The position numbers and the translations under genes are program-made. 64,000 bases of DNA from Paenibacillus sp. 453mf (lineage in GTDB: Bacteria > Bacillota > Bacilli > Paenibacillales > Paenibacillaceae), in assembly GCF_900116105.1 (NCBI RefSeq), contig NZ_FPAC01000001.1:2421135-2485134 (forward strand), in the 5' to 3' direction. Positions 41,120 to 49,460 of the stretch are shown here, in pieces (positions within the stretch are counted from its first letter, which is position 1; the number at the start of each line of letters is the position of its first letter). The notes under the pieces were generated by a model, which did no database searches, was not told the origin of the DNA, and worked only from the letters and a program-made list of their open reading frames with translations.

Positions 41120-42148
41120 TTATTGTCCTCCTCCCAAATGATCGTCAGCATACACATGAAGCAGTGTATCTTCCGGTTTTGGATAAGGGGCCGCGTCTGC
41201 AGATTCAGTCGCTTCTTTTAATTCGAGCGCAAGCTGTGCCGCCAGATCAGCATCACGCTCTTCATTCCATATACCACAATCAATGAGGTATTGCTTCATT
41301 TTGACGAGTCCGTCTTTCTTCCAATTTTCCTCAACTTCCTCTTTGGTCCGGTATGCCAGATCATTATCTGAGGTGGAATGGGGAGAAAGTCTGTACATCA
41401 TGGCTTCAATTAAGGTCGGACCTTCGCCTGCAACCGCACGCTCTCTGGCTTCCTTGACGGCTGCGTAAACTTCAAGGGCATCGTTGCCATCAACTCTGAA
41501 CCCAGGGAATCCATAACCTAGAGCACGATCGCTTACTTTACCGCTCAACTGCTTATGAACAGGCACAGAGATGGCATACTGATTGTTCTCCACCATAATA
41601 ATGACCGGCAGCTTGTGTACGCCAGCGAAATTGCTTCCTTCATGAAAATCTCCCTGGTTACTGGAGCCTTCACCGAAGGTAACGAAAGAAACGAAGTCTT
41701 TGTTCTGCATTTTTGCAGCCAGTGCAACGCCCACTGCATGCGGGACTTGTGTAGTCACTGGACTCGAGCCTGTTACAATCCGCAGCTTCTTGCTTCCAAA
41801 ATGGCCCGGCATCTGCCGTCCCCCGCTGTTCGGATCCTCAGCCTTGGCAAAAGCCGACAGCATCAGATCGCGAGGCGTCATTCCGACGGCGAGAACAAAA
41901 CCATAATCACGATAATAGGGAAGGAAGTAATCCTTCTCACGATCCAGAGCAAAGGCAGCTCCAACCTGCGCAGCCTCCTGACCGATTCCGGATACGTGGA
42001 AATTGATCTTCCCAGCTCTTTGAAGCAGCAAGCAGCGTTCATCGAACTTCCGTGCAAGCAGCATATATTTGTACATATCAATGACTTGACCGTCTGAAAG
42101 TCCAAGCTTCGTATGTTTGTGTTGTTTAGATGTCGTGTCTGAATTCAA
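41120..42148 (-). CDS. bkdAA: Branched-chain 2-oxoacid dehydrogenase E1 alpha subunit
   Basis: TPP-binding subunit that decarboxylates branched-chain 2-oxoacids. 342 residues with the TPP motif GEGSSNQGDFHEGSNFAGVH ending VENN, and the phosphorylation-loop-like YRLSPHSTSDND. HVSGIGQEAAQVGAA is typical for the family. It is followed 1-2 nt later by the E1beta start. No ptb, bcd or buk gene accompanies the cluster. Confidence 0.95.
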   Translation of the reverse strand: MNSDTTSKQHKHTKLGLSDGQVIDMYKYMLLARKFDERCLLLQRAGKINFHVSGIGQEAAQVGAAFALDREKDYFLPYYRDYGFVLAVGMTPRDLMLSAFAKAEDPNSGGRQMPGHFGSKKLRIVTGSSPVTTQVPHAVGVALAAKMQNKDFVSFVTFGEGSSNQGDFHEGSNFAGVHKLPVIIMVENNQYAISVPVHKQLSGKVSDRALGYGFPGFRVDGNDALEVYAAVKEARERAVAGEGPTLIEAMMYRLSPHSTSDNDLAYRTKEEVEENWKKDGLVKMKQYLIDCGIWNEERDADLAAQLALELKEATESADAAPYPKPEDTLLHVYADDHLGGGQ

Positions 42149-42194
42149 ACTTCAAACCTCCTTTTGAGAGCAGTTCAAGATGAAGTACCGTCTT

Positions 42195-42236
42195 GTCTTA
42201 AAACCTGGTACTAAGACTTGGCTTAAATTCATTATA
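42195..42236 (-). promoter_or_regulatory. Putative promoter and inverted repeat between lpdV and E1alpha
   Basis: TATAAT on the minus strand (42231-42236) is followed by GTCTTA (42212-42217) and TAAGAC (42195-42200), an inverted repeat with an 11-nt gap placed just downstream of the -10. No convincing -35. E1alpha may be transcribed separately from lpdV. Confidence 0.35.
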
Positions 42237-42308
42237 CTCGTTTTCTTTCCAAAAAGAAAAGACGTTTTGAAGTATGTTGATATTTCATTTTAATACAGGT
42301 ACGAGATG

Positions 42309-43730
42309 TTACATCCCAATTGCATTACCATCCACGTTCAGCATGGCTTCGCCAATAATTTCGGACAAGGATGGATGCGGGTGAATAAGCTGCCCGACTT
42401 CCCATGGAGTAGCATCTAGCAGTATGGCCAGCGCAGCTTCACTAATCATATCCGTCACATGCGTACCGATGAGATGGACCCCTAAAATATCATTTGTGAC
42501 TTCGTCTGCTATAACCTTGGCAAAACCGTCTCGGTTGCCGTAAACAAGCGATTTTCCAATCGCTTGAAAAGGAAATTTCCCTGTCTTGACCGAGAAACCC
42601 AGTTCCCTTGCCTGCTGTTCCGTGTAGCCCACACTCGCCGCCTCTGGTCTTGAGTAGATGGCACGCGGAATGAGGTGGTCAGGTGAAACATGCATGGAAA
42701 CACCTGCGATGTGATTGACGGCACGAATGCCTTCATGGCTCGCAGCATGAGCAAGCTGAAGTCCTCCTATGCAATCACCGATTGCATAAATATGCGGTTC
42801 TCCTGTCTGCAAATGGCCATTCACTTGAATATATCCATTCTTTGTCTTGATATCGGTATTCTCTATACCAATTCCTTCCACATTTGCAGTACGTCCAACC
42901 GATACGAGTATTTGAGAAGCAGCAAGCGTTTCCGTACCCTTCTTGGTCTTTATCTCGATAGTAGCTTGCCCATCCTGAATACCATATGTAGCGGGATCGA
43001 CGGCTGCGCCGGTAATAACCTTCACTCCACGCTTGGTCAAAAGACGCTGCATCTCAGCAGCGATGTCTCCATCCTCCTGCGGCAATATTTGATCCGCAGC
43101 CTCCACCACGGTTACCTTCACATCAAAATCATTCAGCATAGAAGCCCATTCAATCCCTATAACGCCTCCGCCTACGATCATTATCGATTCTGGAAGCTCT
43201 TCCAGATTCAGCGCCTCGTCACTGCTGAGGATGTACCGACCATCCGGCTCTAATCCTGGTAATATTCTCGGACGGGAGCCTGTCGCAATGATAAGATGGT
43301 TGGGAACCACATTCTCCATCTCTCCATTATCCAGCTCCACTGCTACAGCTCCGCTCTTAGGAGAGAAGATGGATGGGCCAACAACTCTGCCTTTTCCTTG
43401 CAGCACTGTGATTTTATTTTTGCGCATCAGATACTGAACTCCTTGGTGAAGCTGTTCCACCACCGCATCCTTGCGTTCCTGGACCTTCGAAAAAACAAGC
43501 GTTGCCTCTGAGGTCTCTATACCGTAGCTGGCACTTTCTTTAATCTCTGCATAAACTTCAGCACTCCGCAGCAAAGATTTACTCGGTATGCAGCCCTTAT
43601 GAAGGCATGTTCCGCCTAATTTGTCCTTCTCGATAAGAACAACCTCTTTGCCAAGCTGTGCAGCGCGAATCGCGGCTACATAACCGCCCGTTCCCCCGCC
43701 TAATATAGCGACATCGCAATGAATTGCCAT
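42309..43730 (-). CDS. lpdV: Dihydrolipoyl dehydrogenase (E3)
   Basis: FAD enzyme reoxidising the lipoyl groups of E2. About 473 residues with FAD-binding VAILGGGTGGYVAAIRAAQ, redox disulfide GGTCLHKGCIPSK, NAD-binding IMIVGGGVIGIEWASML and the C-terminal histidine-glutamate stretch HPHPSLSEIIGEA. The start at 43730 is chosen over an in-frame TTG at 43748 that overlaps the GGAGG site. First gene of the bkd cluster. Confidence 0.95.
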   Translation of the reverse strand: MAIHCDVAILGGGTGGYVAAIRAAQLGKEVVLIEKDKLGGTCLHKGCIPSKSLLRSAEVYAEIKESASYGIETSEATLVFSKVQERKDAVVEQLHQGVQYLMRKNKITVLQGKGRVVGPSIFSPKSGAVAVELDNGEMENVVPNHLIIATGSRPRILPGLEPDGRYILSSDEALNLEELPESIMIVGGGVIGIEWASMLNDFDVKVTVVEAADQILPQEDGDIAAEMQRLLTKRGVKVITGAAVDPATYGIQDGQATIEIKTKKGTETLAASQILVSVGRTANVEGIGIENTDIKTKNGYIQVNGHLQTGEPHIYAIGDCIGGLQLAHAASHEGIRAVNHIAGVSMHVSPDHLIPRAIYSRPEAASVGYTEQQARELGFSVKTGKFPFQAIGKSLVYGNRDGFAKVIADEVTNDILGVHLIGTHVTDMISEAALAILLDATPWEVGQLIHPHPSLSEIIGEAMLNVDGNAIGM

Positions 43731-43848
43731 GATTATAAAATCCTCCAATCATATCGTTACTAAACATTATTGTACTCTTCCTCTTATTGAATAACAAAAA
43801 ACCCGTTTCCAATAGACAGTAACTAGAAGACAAGGTATCATATAGAAA

Positions 43849-43860
43849 ATACGTACGTAT
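43849..43860. promoter_or_regulatory. 12-bp palindrome between divergent lpdV and yqzF-like genes
   Basis: ATACGTACGTAT is a perfect palindrome about 19 nt before the yqzF-like start. It could be an operator; no family assignment. Confidence 0.25.
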
Positions 43861-43878
43861 GAAATGGGGTATTTCCTT

Positions 43879-44169
43879 ATGCGGCTAATGCTTTCCCGAT
43901 TTATCGCCATTATCATTCTTGTCATTCCAGGTCTTGGAGCCATGAAAGGCTTCCTTATGATGAAAGACTCCTTGTTTCACTATTATGCCGAGCATGGCAA
44001 TGAGCAGGTAGCGAGACCTGCCTTTGAATGGCTTTCTTTTTCGCTCGGGCTTGTACTATTTGGCTGCTGTATGACGTTTCTTGGCGGCTGGATCTTGTTC
44101 CGTGACCGTAAACGTAATTATGTAGGCCCGCGCTTCAAAAGGAAACAAAACACCGATGCTACCTCATAA
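43879..44169 (+). CDS. DUF2627 family membrane protein (YqzF-like)
   Basis: About 96 residues with two membrane segments (FIAIIILVIPGLGAMKGF and SLGLVLFGCCMTFLGGWILF) and a basic C-terminus (RDRKRNYVGPRFKRK). Fits DUF2627/YqzF, which neighbours bkd genes in Bacillus. The start is uncertain between 43864 and 43879; GGGG lies 9 nt before the latter, giving MRLMLSRF. Function unknown. Confidence 0.75.
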   Translation: MRLMLSRFIAIIILVIPGLGAMKGFLMMKDSLFHYYAEHGNEQVARPAFEWLSFSLGLVLFGCCMTFLGGWILFRDRKRNYVGPRFKRKQNTDATS

Positions 44170-44250
44170 TGAATACATGGCTTAACCTTCTCCTCGTACT
44201 CCGGTATAATGTTCTATTAACATCTTATACGGATAGGAGACCGTGTTTAC

Positions 44251-44624
44251 ATGATATCCTTCATACTGACCCTCAAAAGATTGCTGCAAGGTATTTATCA
44301 CGGTTGCAAGGACAAGAAGTTCCTTGCACTTTTCGTTGTCATGCTCGCGACTTTGCTCTCGGGCACCATTTTTTATTCCAGCGTGGAAGAGTGGGACTGG
44401 ATTGACGCTTGTATTTCTCCGCTGTTACATTAACAACGGTGGGTCATCCAGAGCTTTCTCCACAAACGAACTTTGCCAAAATCTTCACCATTATTTATAT
44501 GTTTGCAGGCATCGGTATCACATTTGGAATGATCGCGCGAATCACCCTTGGCATCATCGTTCCTGATCGTCTATCCAGCGAACCCAAAGAAGCCGTGCCT
44601 GATGAATCTCTTGATGAAAAATAA
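44251..44624 (+). pseudogene. Two-helix potassium-channel-like gene with a frameshift
   Basis: The first frame (44251-44433) reads MISFILTLKRLLQGIYHG, then one membrane helix and YSSVEEWDWIDA, where it departs into a stop. The second frame resumes at about 44409 with YFSAVTLTTVGHPELSPQT and a second membrane helix (IIYMFAGIGITFGMI). Together they form a 2TM ion channel of about 122 residues with pore sequence TTVGHPE. One missing base near 44409 (GCTTG where GCTTTG would keep frame) explains the break. Either a real pseudogene or a sequencing error in a short T-run. The filter TVGHPE differs from the usual TVGYGD. Confidence 0.75.
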
Positions 44625-44672
44625 GTCACACTCCATCTCTTCCACAAGGAAGAGATTTTTAATTGAACAGCC

Positions 44673-44891
44673 CTATTCCATCAGAGCATCCCGCAATTTC
44701 GAATTCATTCTATTGCTGTTCGAGGATTGCTTGAGAATCACTTTTCGAAGCCGTTCATTCTGACCTGCAGCGTGCTCCAGCTCGCCGAGTATCACTTCAA
44801 ACAATGTTGATGCCTGCTCTGAGAGTTCGCCATGATGGAGCAGCTGTTGATACTTTTCTCGTAACTTCTCTACATTATTGTCGTTATTCAT
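44673..44891 (-). CDS. Small hypothetical helical protein
   Basis: A 72-residue soluble, charged helical protein: MNNDNNVEKLREKYQQLLHH at the start and LFEVILGELEHAAGQNERLR in the middle, probably coiled coil. GAGGTG lies about 7 nt before the ATG. Convergent with the channel gene. I do not recognise the family. Confidence 0.6.
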   Translation of the reverse strand: MNNDNNVEKLREKYQQLLHHGELSEQASTLFEVILGELEHAAGQNERLRKVILKQSSNSNRMNSKLRDALME

Positions 44892-45004
44892 TGTTATTTC
44901 ACCTCAACTTTAAAACAATACCATGCGGCATGCTTCACTTCCAAGTATTACTTTCTAATTGACTATAAAATAGTGGATTCAACACATTTGGATATGTTAA
45001 TCTT

Positions 45005-45146
45005 GATAGATTGAATTAAAGAACTAACAATGCCTTAATTCATTCTATCTTGATAGATTGAATTAAAGAGCCAATAAAACTTTAATTCATTCTATCGGGA
45101 TAGATTAAATTAAAGAACAATGATATCTTTAAGCATTTGTTCTATC
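45005..45146. repeat. Three tandem 47-bp palindromic repeats
   Basis: Units start at 45005, 45052 and 45099, an exact 47-nt period. Each starts with GATAGATTGAATTAAAG (third copy GATAGATTAAATTAAAG) and ends with a near-inverse, CTTTAATTCATTCTATC or a variant, so each can fold as a hairpin with an A+T-rich loop. The arms are conserved and the centres vary. They lie about 120 nt upstream of tdk. Confidence 0.9.
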
Positions 45147-45263
45147 TTAAATGTCACTTTTTATCATAAGTAAATCAATTTCATAGCTCAATAAAAAGAT
45201 GAAATTGATTCAAGAAAGTAGAGTTTCAAGCGGAATAGTAACAGAGAGAGGAAGATTATTACC

Positions 45264-45857
45264 GTGCCCAAAGGTCGCATTACTGTCATTACAGGTCCCA
45301 TGTTCAGTGAGAAATCAGGTGAGCTTATTCGACGCTGTCAAAAATTAATCAAGTATGGCCGACGCAAAGTAGTCGCTTATAAACCCGCAGAAGATGATCG
45401 TTTTGAAGTCGATGAAATCGTAAGCCGAATTGGTTATAAGCTGCCTGCCATTCCCATTCCTAAACAGCTGACTCCTGAAATTGTAAAACAAATCATGACT
45501 GAAACCGAAGATGCTGATGTGGTTGCTTTTGATGAAGTACAGTTTTTCAGCCGTGAGATTATGGATATCGTGGAGGAACTGGCCTACTGTGGAAAGCACG
45601 TCATTGTCGACGGATTAAATATGGATTATCGTGGGAAGGAGTTCGGCTATATCGGCGGATTGCTGGCCATCTCCGATGACATTGAAAAATTAACAGCCTT
45701 TTGTGCTGTATGTGGAAGTTCTGAAGCCGTATTCACACAAAGAATTGTTAATGGAGAGCCCGTGACTCTCGGACCCGTCATTATGATTGGTGATTCAGAA
45801 GCGTATGAGCCGCGATGCAGAAAATGCTTCGTACCTCCCCATAAGGTAAAGTGCTAG
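45264..45857 (+). CDS. tdk: Thymidine kinase with altered P-loop
   Basis: Phosphorylates thymidine for dTTP salvage. The 197-residue type II TK has catalytic Glu91 in VVAFDEVQFF, the VDGLNMDYRG stretch, zinc cysteines C147/C150 and C185/C188, and the lasso region around GDSEAYEPRC. The P-loop reads GPMFSEKS (11-18), where the usual GxMxSGKS has Gly in place of Glu16. A GTG start at 45264 is preceded by GAGAGGAAG. A terminator follows. Confidence 0.9.
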   Translation: MPKGRITVITGPMFSEKSGELIRRCQKLIKYGRRKVVAYKPAEDDRFEVDEIVSRIGYKLPAIPIPKQLTPEIVKQIMTETEDADVVAFDEVQFFSREIMDIVEELAYCGKHVIVDGLNMDYRGKEFGYIGGLLAISDDIEKLTAFCAVCGSSEAVFTQRIVNGEPVTLGPVIMIGDSEAYEPRCRKCFVPPHKVKC

Positions 45858-45921
45858 ATACCCTTTAGAAAACAATATTTATCCGCTCTTCTTCAAGCCT
45901 CGGCAGCGATCAGAGCCCTAA

Positions 45922-45966
45922 TAAAAAGGAGTGTCCGTATGAATGTCGGTCACTCCTTTTTATATC
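45922..45966. terminator. Bidirectional terminator after tdk
   Basis: AAAAAGGAGTG pairs with CACTCCTTTTT across about 17 nt, giving T-runs in both directions between tdk and the convergent gene at 46010. Confidence 0.85.
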
Positions 45967-46009
45967 TCAGCTGTCAGACAAGCGTAAGCACCATATTGGC
46001 CTCGCATGA

Positions 46010-46483
46010 CTAGTCTCTGGTCACAAAATATTTATTGGTCATGTAATATGCATCTCCCCGCGAGGTTTCCACCATGCCCTTCTTCATATCGAGGAATACA
46101 ATTTCCTTACATTTAGTGCAGTACCACTTCGTTCGCTTATAAGGAGATTCCGTTACATAAGCGGTTCCACATTTGCAATCAATCTTCATCAGAATTTCGT
46201 TCGCACGATATGCGGTAGATAAACGATCCATGTTGTCTTGCTGTACCGGCATGATCACGTTCTGATAATCTGAAAATTGATTATGCACTTTAAAATCCGA
46301 TACGAGTGTCGGATTCAATCCAAAGAACTCTTTGCCAATCTCTGCGATAAATTTCGTATCACTCTTATAGCAATGGAGCCAATCCTGGATTTGTTTGCTA
46401 GACAAAGGAACGGTTCCCTTGATACCGCTGCTTAGTGTGTATGTCATGATGTATAACGTATCGTCTTGTCTACTTGAGTACAT
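46010..46483 (-). CDS. Hypothetical protein with C-terminal zinc-ribbon-like cluster
   Basis: 157 residues. The N-terminal two thirds show TLSSGIKGTVPLSSKQIQDW and FGLNPTLVSDFKVHNQ. Then a four-cysteine pattern (KCGTAYV... with CxC, 16 residues later CTKC) resembles a zinc ribbon. A good ribosome binding site lies upstream (GGAGG before the ATG at 46483). No family recognised; possibly a regulator conserved in Paenibacillus. Confidence 0.65.
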   Translation of the reverse strand: MYSSRQDDTLYIMTYTLSSGIKGTVPLSSKQIQDWLHCYKSDTKFIAEIGKEFFGLNPTLVSDFKVHNQFSDYQNVIMPVQQDNMDRLSTAYRANEILMKIDCKCGTAYVTESPYKRTKWYCTKCKEIVFLDMKKGMVETSRGDAYYMTNKYFVTRD

Positions 46484-46594
46484 TAGAATCCTCCTTATTC
46501 TCTGCTAATGTACTACAATTGTAAATCGAAAGCAAAACAAAATGTAATGTAATAACCACCAATAATACCATAACGCTCCTTATGTGGTTAATTG

Positions 46595-46852
46595 TCATAG
46601 CGGAAGCATTTTTTGAGTGTTCATATTCCCTTCACACTCTTTACATATACCGGAAACATTTCCACTTGAATCTGAGTAAAATTGAAGCTTACTTTTTTTG
46701 TTACATTTGGAGCACTTTTGTAATGTACGCTGTTTTCGAACATTTTTCAAGTAAATGACATTGTTCTTTTTCTTGGATCGCTGTCTGCTCTTCCATCTCA
46801 AGGCAGTAATGATCATAACAACAGCCGCAACACCAATCATCATATACATCAT
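46595..46852 (-). CDS. Small membrane protein with two CxxC motifs
   Basis: 85 residues: one N-terminal membrane helix (MMYMMIGVAAVVMIITALRW), a very basic stretch (KSRQRSKKKNN), then CSKC and CKEC that could bind zinc on the cytoplasmic side. Not recognised as a named family. Confidence 0.55.
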   Translation of the reverse strand: MMYMMIGVAAVVMIITALRWKSRQRSKKKNNVIYLKNVRKQRTLQKCSKCNKKSKLQFYSDSSGNVSGICKECEGNMNTQKMLPL

Positions 46853-46964
46853 CAGCGTACCCTCGCTCCCTTCTGTCTTTTCCCTAGAAAAAGCGCCTAC
46901 CTACAATTTCGGCAAGCGCATGAATATTTATTCATTTACGTCTCTCGGTTTCAGAACTAGGGAA

Positions 46965-46998
46965 AAATGATAAATAAACAGCCAGTGCTTATTTATCT
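46965..46998 (-). terminator. A+T-rich terminator after spo0A
   Basis: GATAAATAA pairs with TTATTTATC and is followed on the minus strand by ATTTTT, just beyond the spo0A stop. Confidence 0.6.
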
Positions 46999-47006
46999 CT
47001 ATCCTT

Positions 47007-47819
47007 TCAAGACACTTTATGTTCGATTCTCAGCTTATCAGCTACCATCGCAATGAATTCGCTATTGGTCGGCTTGGATTTACTGATGTTGATGGTGTAT
47101 CCAAATAAATGACTTATAGAATCAATATTCCCTCTAGTCCAAGCCACTTCAATCGCATGACGTATAGCGCGCTCAACACGCGATGGAGTGGTCTTGAATT
47201 TCTCAGCGATGGCTGGATACAACGTTTTGGTGATCGCACCTAGGATCTCAATATTGTTGTAAACCATTGTAATGGCTTCACGCAAATACTGATAGCCCTT
47301 GATGTGAGCCGGTACACCAATTTCATGAATAATGGATGTAATGCTTGCATCCAGATTTTTTGTTTTTCCAATTGGAACGACATTTGACTTGTTGGAGGAG
47401 GAGATTACTTGTGAGCTACCGCTGCTTGTAATAGTTTGAGTACCAATGAGCTGACGAACACGATTTGCCAACACTTCCATATCAAATGGTTTCAGAATGT
47501 AATATGAAGCTCCTAATTGAACAGCTCTTTGCGTAATGTTCTCCTGACCAAATGCAGTTAACATAATGACTCTAGGCTGCGGTGACAAATCCATTTCGCG
47601 CAAACGCTCCAGCACACCAAGGCCATCCAAATGCGGCATAATAATATCTAGTATCAAGACGTCAGGAACGGCTCTTCCGTCACTAATCAGCTGAAGAACT
47701 TCCTCGCCGTTATAAGCGATTCCTGTTACCTCCATATCCTCTTGCTCCGATATATATTCAGCTAGCAGATTCGTGAACTCCCTGTTATCATCAGCCAATA
47801 ATACTTCGATTTTTTGCAA
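47007..47819 (-). CDS. spo0A: Sporulation master regulator Spo0A
   Basis: Response regulator at the end of the phosphorelay; when phosphorylated it activates spoIIA, spoIIE and spoIIG and represses abrB. 270 residues. The receiver domain has D10/D11 and phospho-acceptor D58 ([13 protein letters not shown]), the switch threonine in VIMLTAFGQ and Lys in [10 protein letters not shown]. The C-terminal effector domain shows [19 protein letters not shown] and [19 protein letters not shown]. Preceded by three 0A boxes and downstream of spoIVB, as in B. subtilis. Confidence 0.98.
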   Translation of the reverse strand: MQKIEVLLADDNREFTNLLAEYISEQEDMEVTGIAYNGEEVLQLISDGRAVPDVLILDIIMPHLDGLGVLERLREMDLSPQPRVIMLTAFGQENITQRAVQLGASYYILKPFDMEVLANRVRQLIGTQTITSSGSSQVISSSNKSNVVPIGKTKNLDASITSIIHEIGVPAHIKGYQYLREAITMVYNNIEILGAITKTLYPAIAEKFKTTPSRVERAIRHAIEVAWTRGNIDSISHLFGYTINISKSKPTNSEFIAMVADKLRIEHKVS

Positions 47820-47874
47820 GTGTATTTCCTCCCTTAGACAATTATTGATTCGTCATTCCCTTACCCCTTAGATT

Positions 47875-47993
47875 TTCGACATAGGGGAGGAAATTCCTTC
47901 TGTCGAAAATTATTTTTCTTTATTTTTTATATCCGTTGATTTATAATATTGTATTTTATTTCAATTTATGATTAAGTTCTTATTATTTCGACA
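47875..47993. promoter_or_regulatory. Three Spo0A binding boxes upstream of spo0A
   Basis: Exact TGTCGAA heptamers occur at 47875-47881 (minus), 47901-47907 (plus) and 47987-47993 (minus) in the roughly 190-nt gap before spo0A. This implies autoregulation, consistent with Bacillus spo0A. Confidence 0.8.
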
Positions 47994-48026
47994 AAAAAAT
48001 CTTAAGGCTCTAACTGGCCTTAAGAT
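47994..48026 (-). terminator. Terminator overlapping the spoIVB stop codon
   Basis: AATCTTAAGGC pairs with GCCTTAAGATT and is followed by seven T on the minus strand; the last codons and stop of spoIVB lie in the hairpin. Confidence 0.85.
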
Positions 48027-49341
48027 TTGTTGTTTGTTTTTTCTGAGGAATGACGACTCCAGCATCCTGCAGCATCCACTCAATAAAACATCCATATCCT
48101 GACGTCGGGTCGTTAACGAATACATGAGTGACCGCGCCAATTAATTTCCCATTTTGCACGATCGGGCTTCCACTCATACCTTGTACAATTCCACCCGTTT
48201 TGTTAATGAGACGTTTATCTGTAATTCGAATAACCATCCCTTTGGTTGCCGGCTGAGACTGATCAGATACATGAACAATATCAACAGTAAAGCGTTCAAC
48301 CTTCTGCCCGTCGACTACGGTAAGAATTTCTGCCGGTCCTTCCTTTACTTCATGAGCGAAGGCGACAGGAATCGGTTTACCATACAGGCTGTGCTCCGGA
48401 TTATCTGACATTTTGCCAAAAATACCGAAATGAGTATTGCGCTCAATGTTACCAAGGATTTTGCTCTCTTTGAAGAAATGAGCTCTCTTCTCTCCAGGAT
48501 CCCCAGACTCACTCTTGGATATAGAGGTAACATTGGATTGTACGATTTCTCCACTTCCTACGACAATCGGTGTTTGTGTGTTCATGTCTGTAATAACATG
48601 ACCTAATGCTCCGTATACACCTTGATCGGGAGCATAGAAGGTTAAGGTCCCCACACCTGCTGCTGAATCTCTAATGTAGAGTCCGAGTCGCCATGTTTTA
48701 TCTTCCTCGTCAAATGCGGGGGAAATCTTGGTATTTATGACTTTTCCCTGACGAGTCAGCGTAATCTCAATAGGCTTCTTGGACTTTCCAGCTTCGAGCA
48801 CTGCATCTGCTACTCCACTTACCCCAGTTAACGACTTCCCATTCATATGAGTGATCAAATCACCGAGCTTGATACCTGCTGTTTCACCAGGAGATATCGG
48901 TGTCTCATTAGCGGAACGAACCAAGTGATGACCTACCACTAATATTCCTGCTGACTTGACTTTGACACCAATAGTTTGGCCACCTGGCACAACCTTGAGA
49001 TCAGGAACGACCGTGACATCCGTTGTTTTGAACGGAATTTTACCGAATAGCTTCCAGGTAAGTTTAGTGGCTCCTTCACGCTGCGGATACAGATGAACAG
49101 AGTGGGACTTGGATTCATCCTTAAGACTCTTGCTAAGATTAACTTGCAGAACTTCAGGATGTTCAGACACGCTTGGATCGACTGGAGCAGCTACTTCAAG
49201 ATCTGTTTCACGTCCGGCCAACAGATGAAGCTCATCCGGCAATGATGCGTAACTAAATACGGGCAATAGGGTCTGTCCAATGAGACAGATAGAGAAGACA
49301 ACAATAAGACCGATTAGTTTCATTCCAAGGCTAGGCTTCAA
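48010..49341 (-). CDS. spoIVB: SpoIVB serine peptidase
   Basis: Forespore-secreted protease that cleaves SpoIVFA to trigger pro-SigK processing. 443 residues: an N-terminal membrane anchor (IGLIVVFSICLIGQTLLPVF), a PDZ domain (about 125-210, KSAGILVVGHHLV ... GDLITHMNGKSL), and the SpoIVB peptidase domain with GHVITDMNTQ (His) and GMSGSPIVQNG (catalytic Ser). It lies between recN and spo0A as in B. subtilis. Confidence 0.96.
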   Translation of the reverse strand: MKPSLGMKLIGLIVVFSICLIGQTLLPVFSYASLPDELHLLAGRETDLEVAAPVDPSVSEHPEVLQVNLSKSLKDESKSHSVHLYPQREGATKLTWKLFGKIPFKTTDVTVVPDLKVVPGGQTIGVKVKSAGILVVGHHLVRSANETPISPGETAGIKLGDLITHMNGKSLTGVSGVADAVLEAGKSKKPIEITLTRQGKVINTKISPAFDEEDKTWRLGLYIRDSAAGVGTLTFYAPDQGVYGALGHVITDMNTQTPIVVGSGEIVQSNVTSISKSESGDPGEKRAHFFKESKILGNIERNTHFGIFGKMSDNPEHSLYGKPIPVAFAHEVKEGPAEILTVVDGQKVERFTVDIVHVSDQSQPATKGMVIRITDKRLINKTGGIVQGMSGSPIVQNGKLIGAVTHVFVNDPTSGYGCFIEWMLQDAGVVIPQKKQTTNLKAS

Positions 49342-49460
49342 GTGGCTGTCACACTCCCTTTGCTTCGTTCGCCTGACGAAAGGTGGTCGCCAATTGCGTA
49401 ACTATAACATAACCTTGGCCAGGTCCTTTTATTACTGTCAATCATTGTTCCGAACAGCAG

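Noticed and set aside
45005..45146. Possible CRISPR array
   Set aside because: Only three units, each internally palindromic across nearly its whole length, with no constant repeat/unique spacer alternation and no cas genes.
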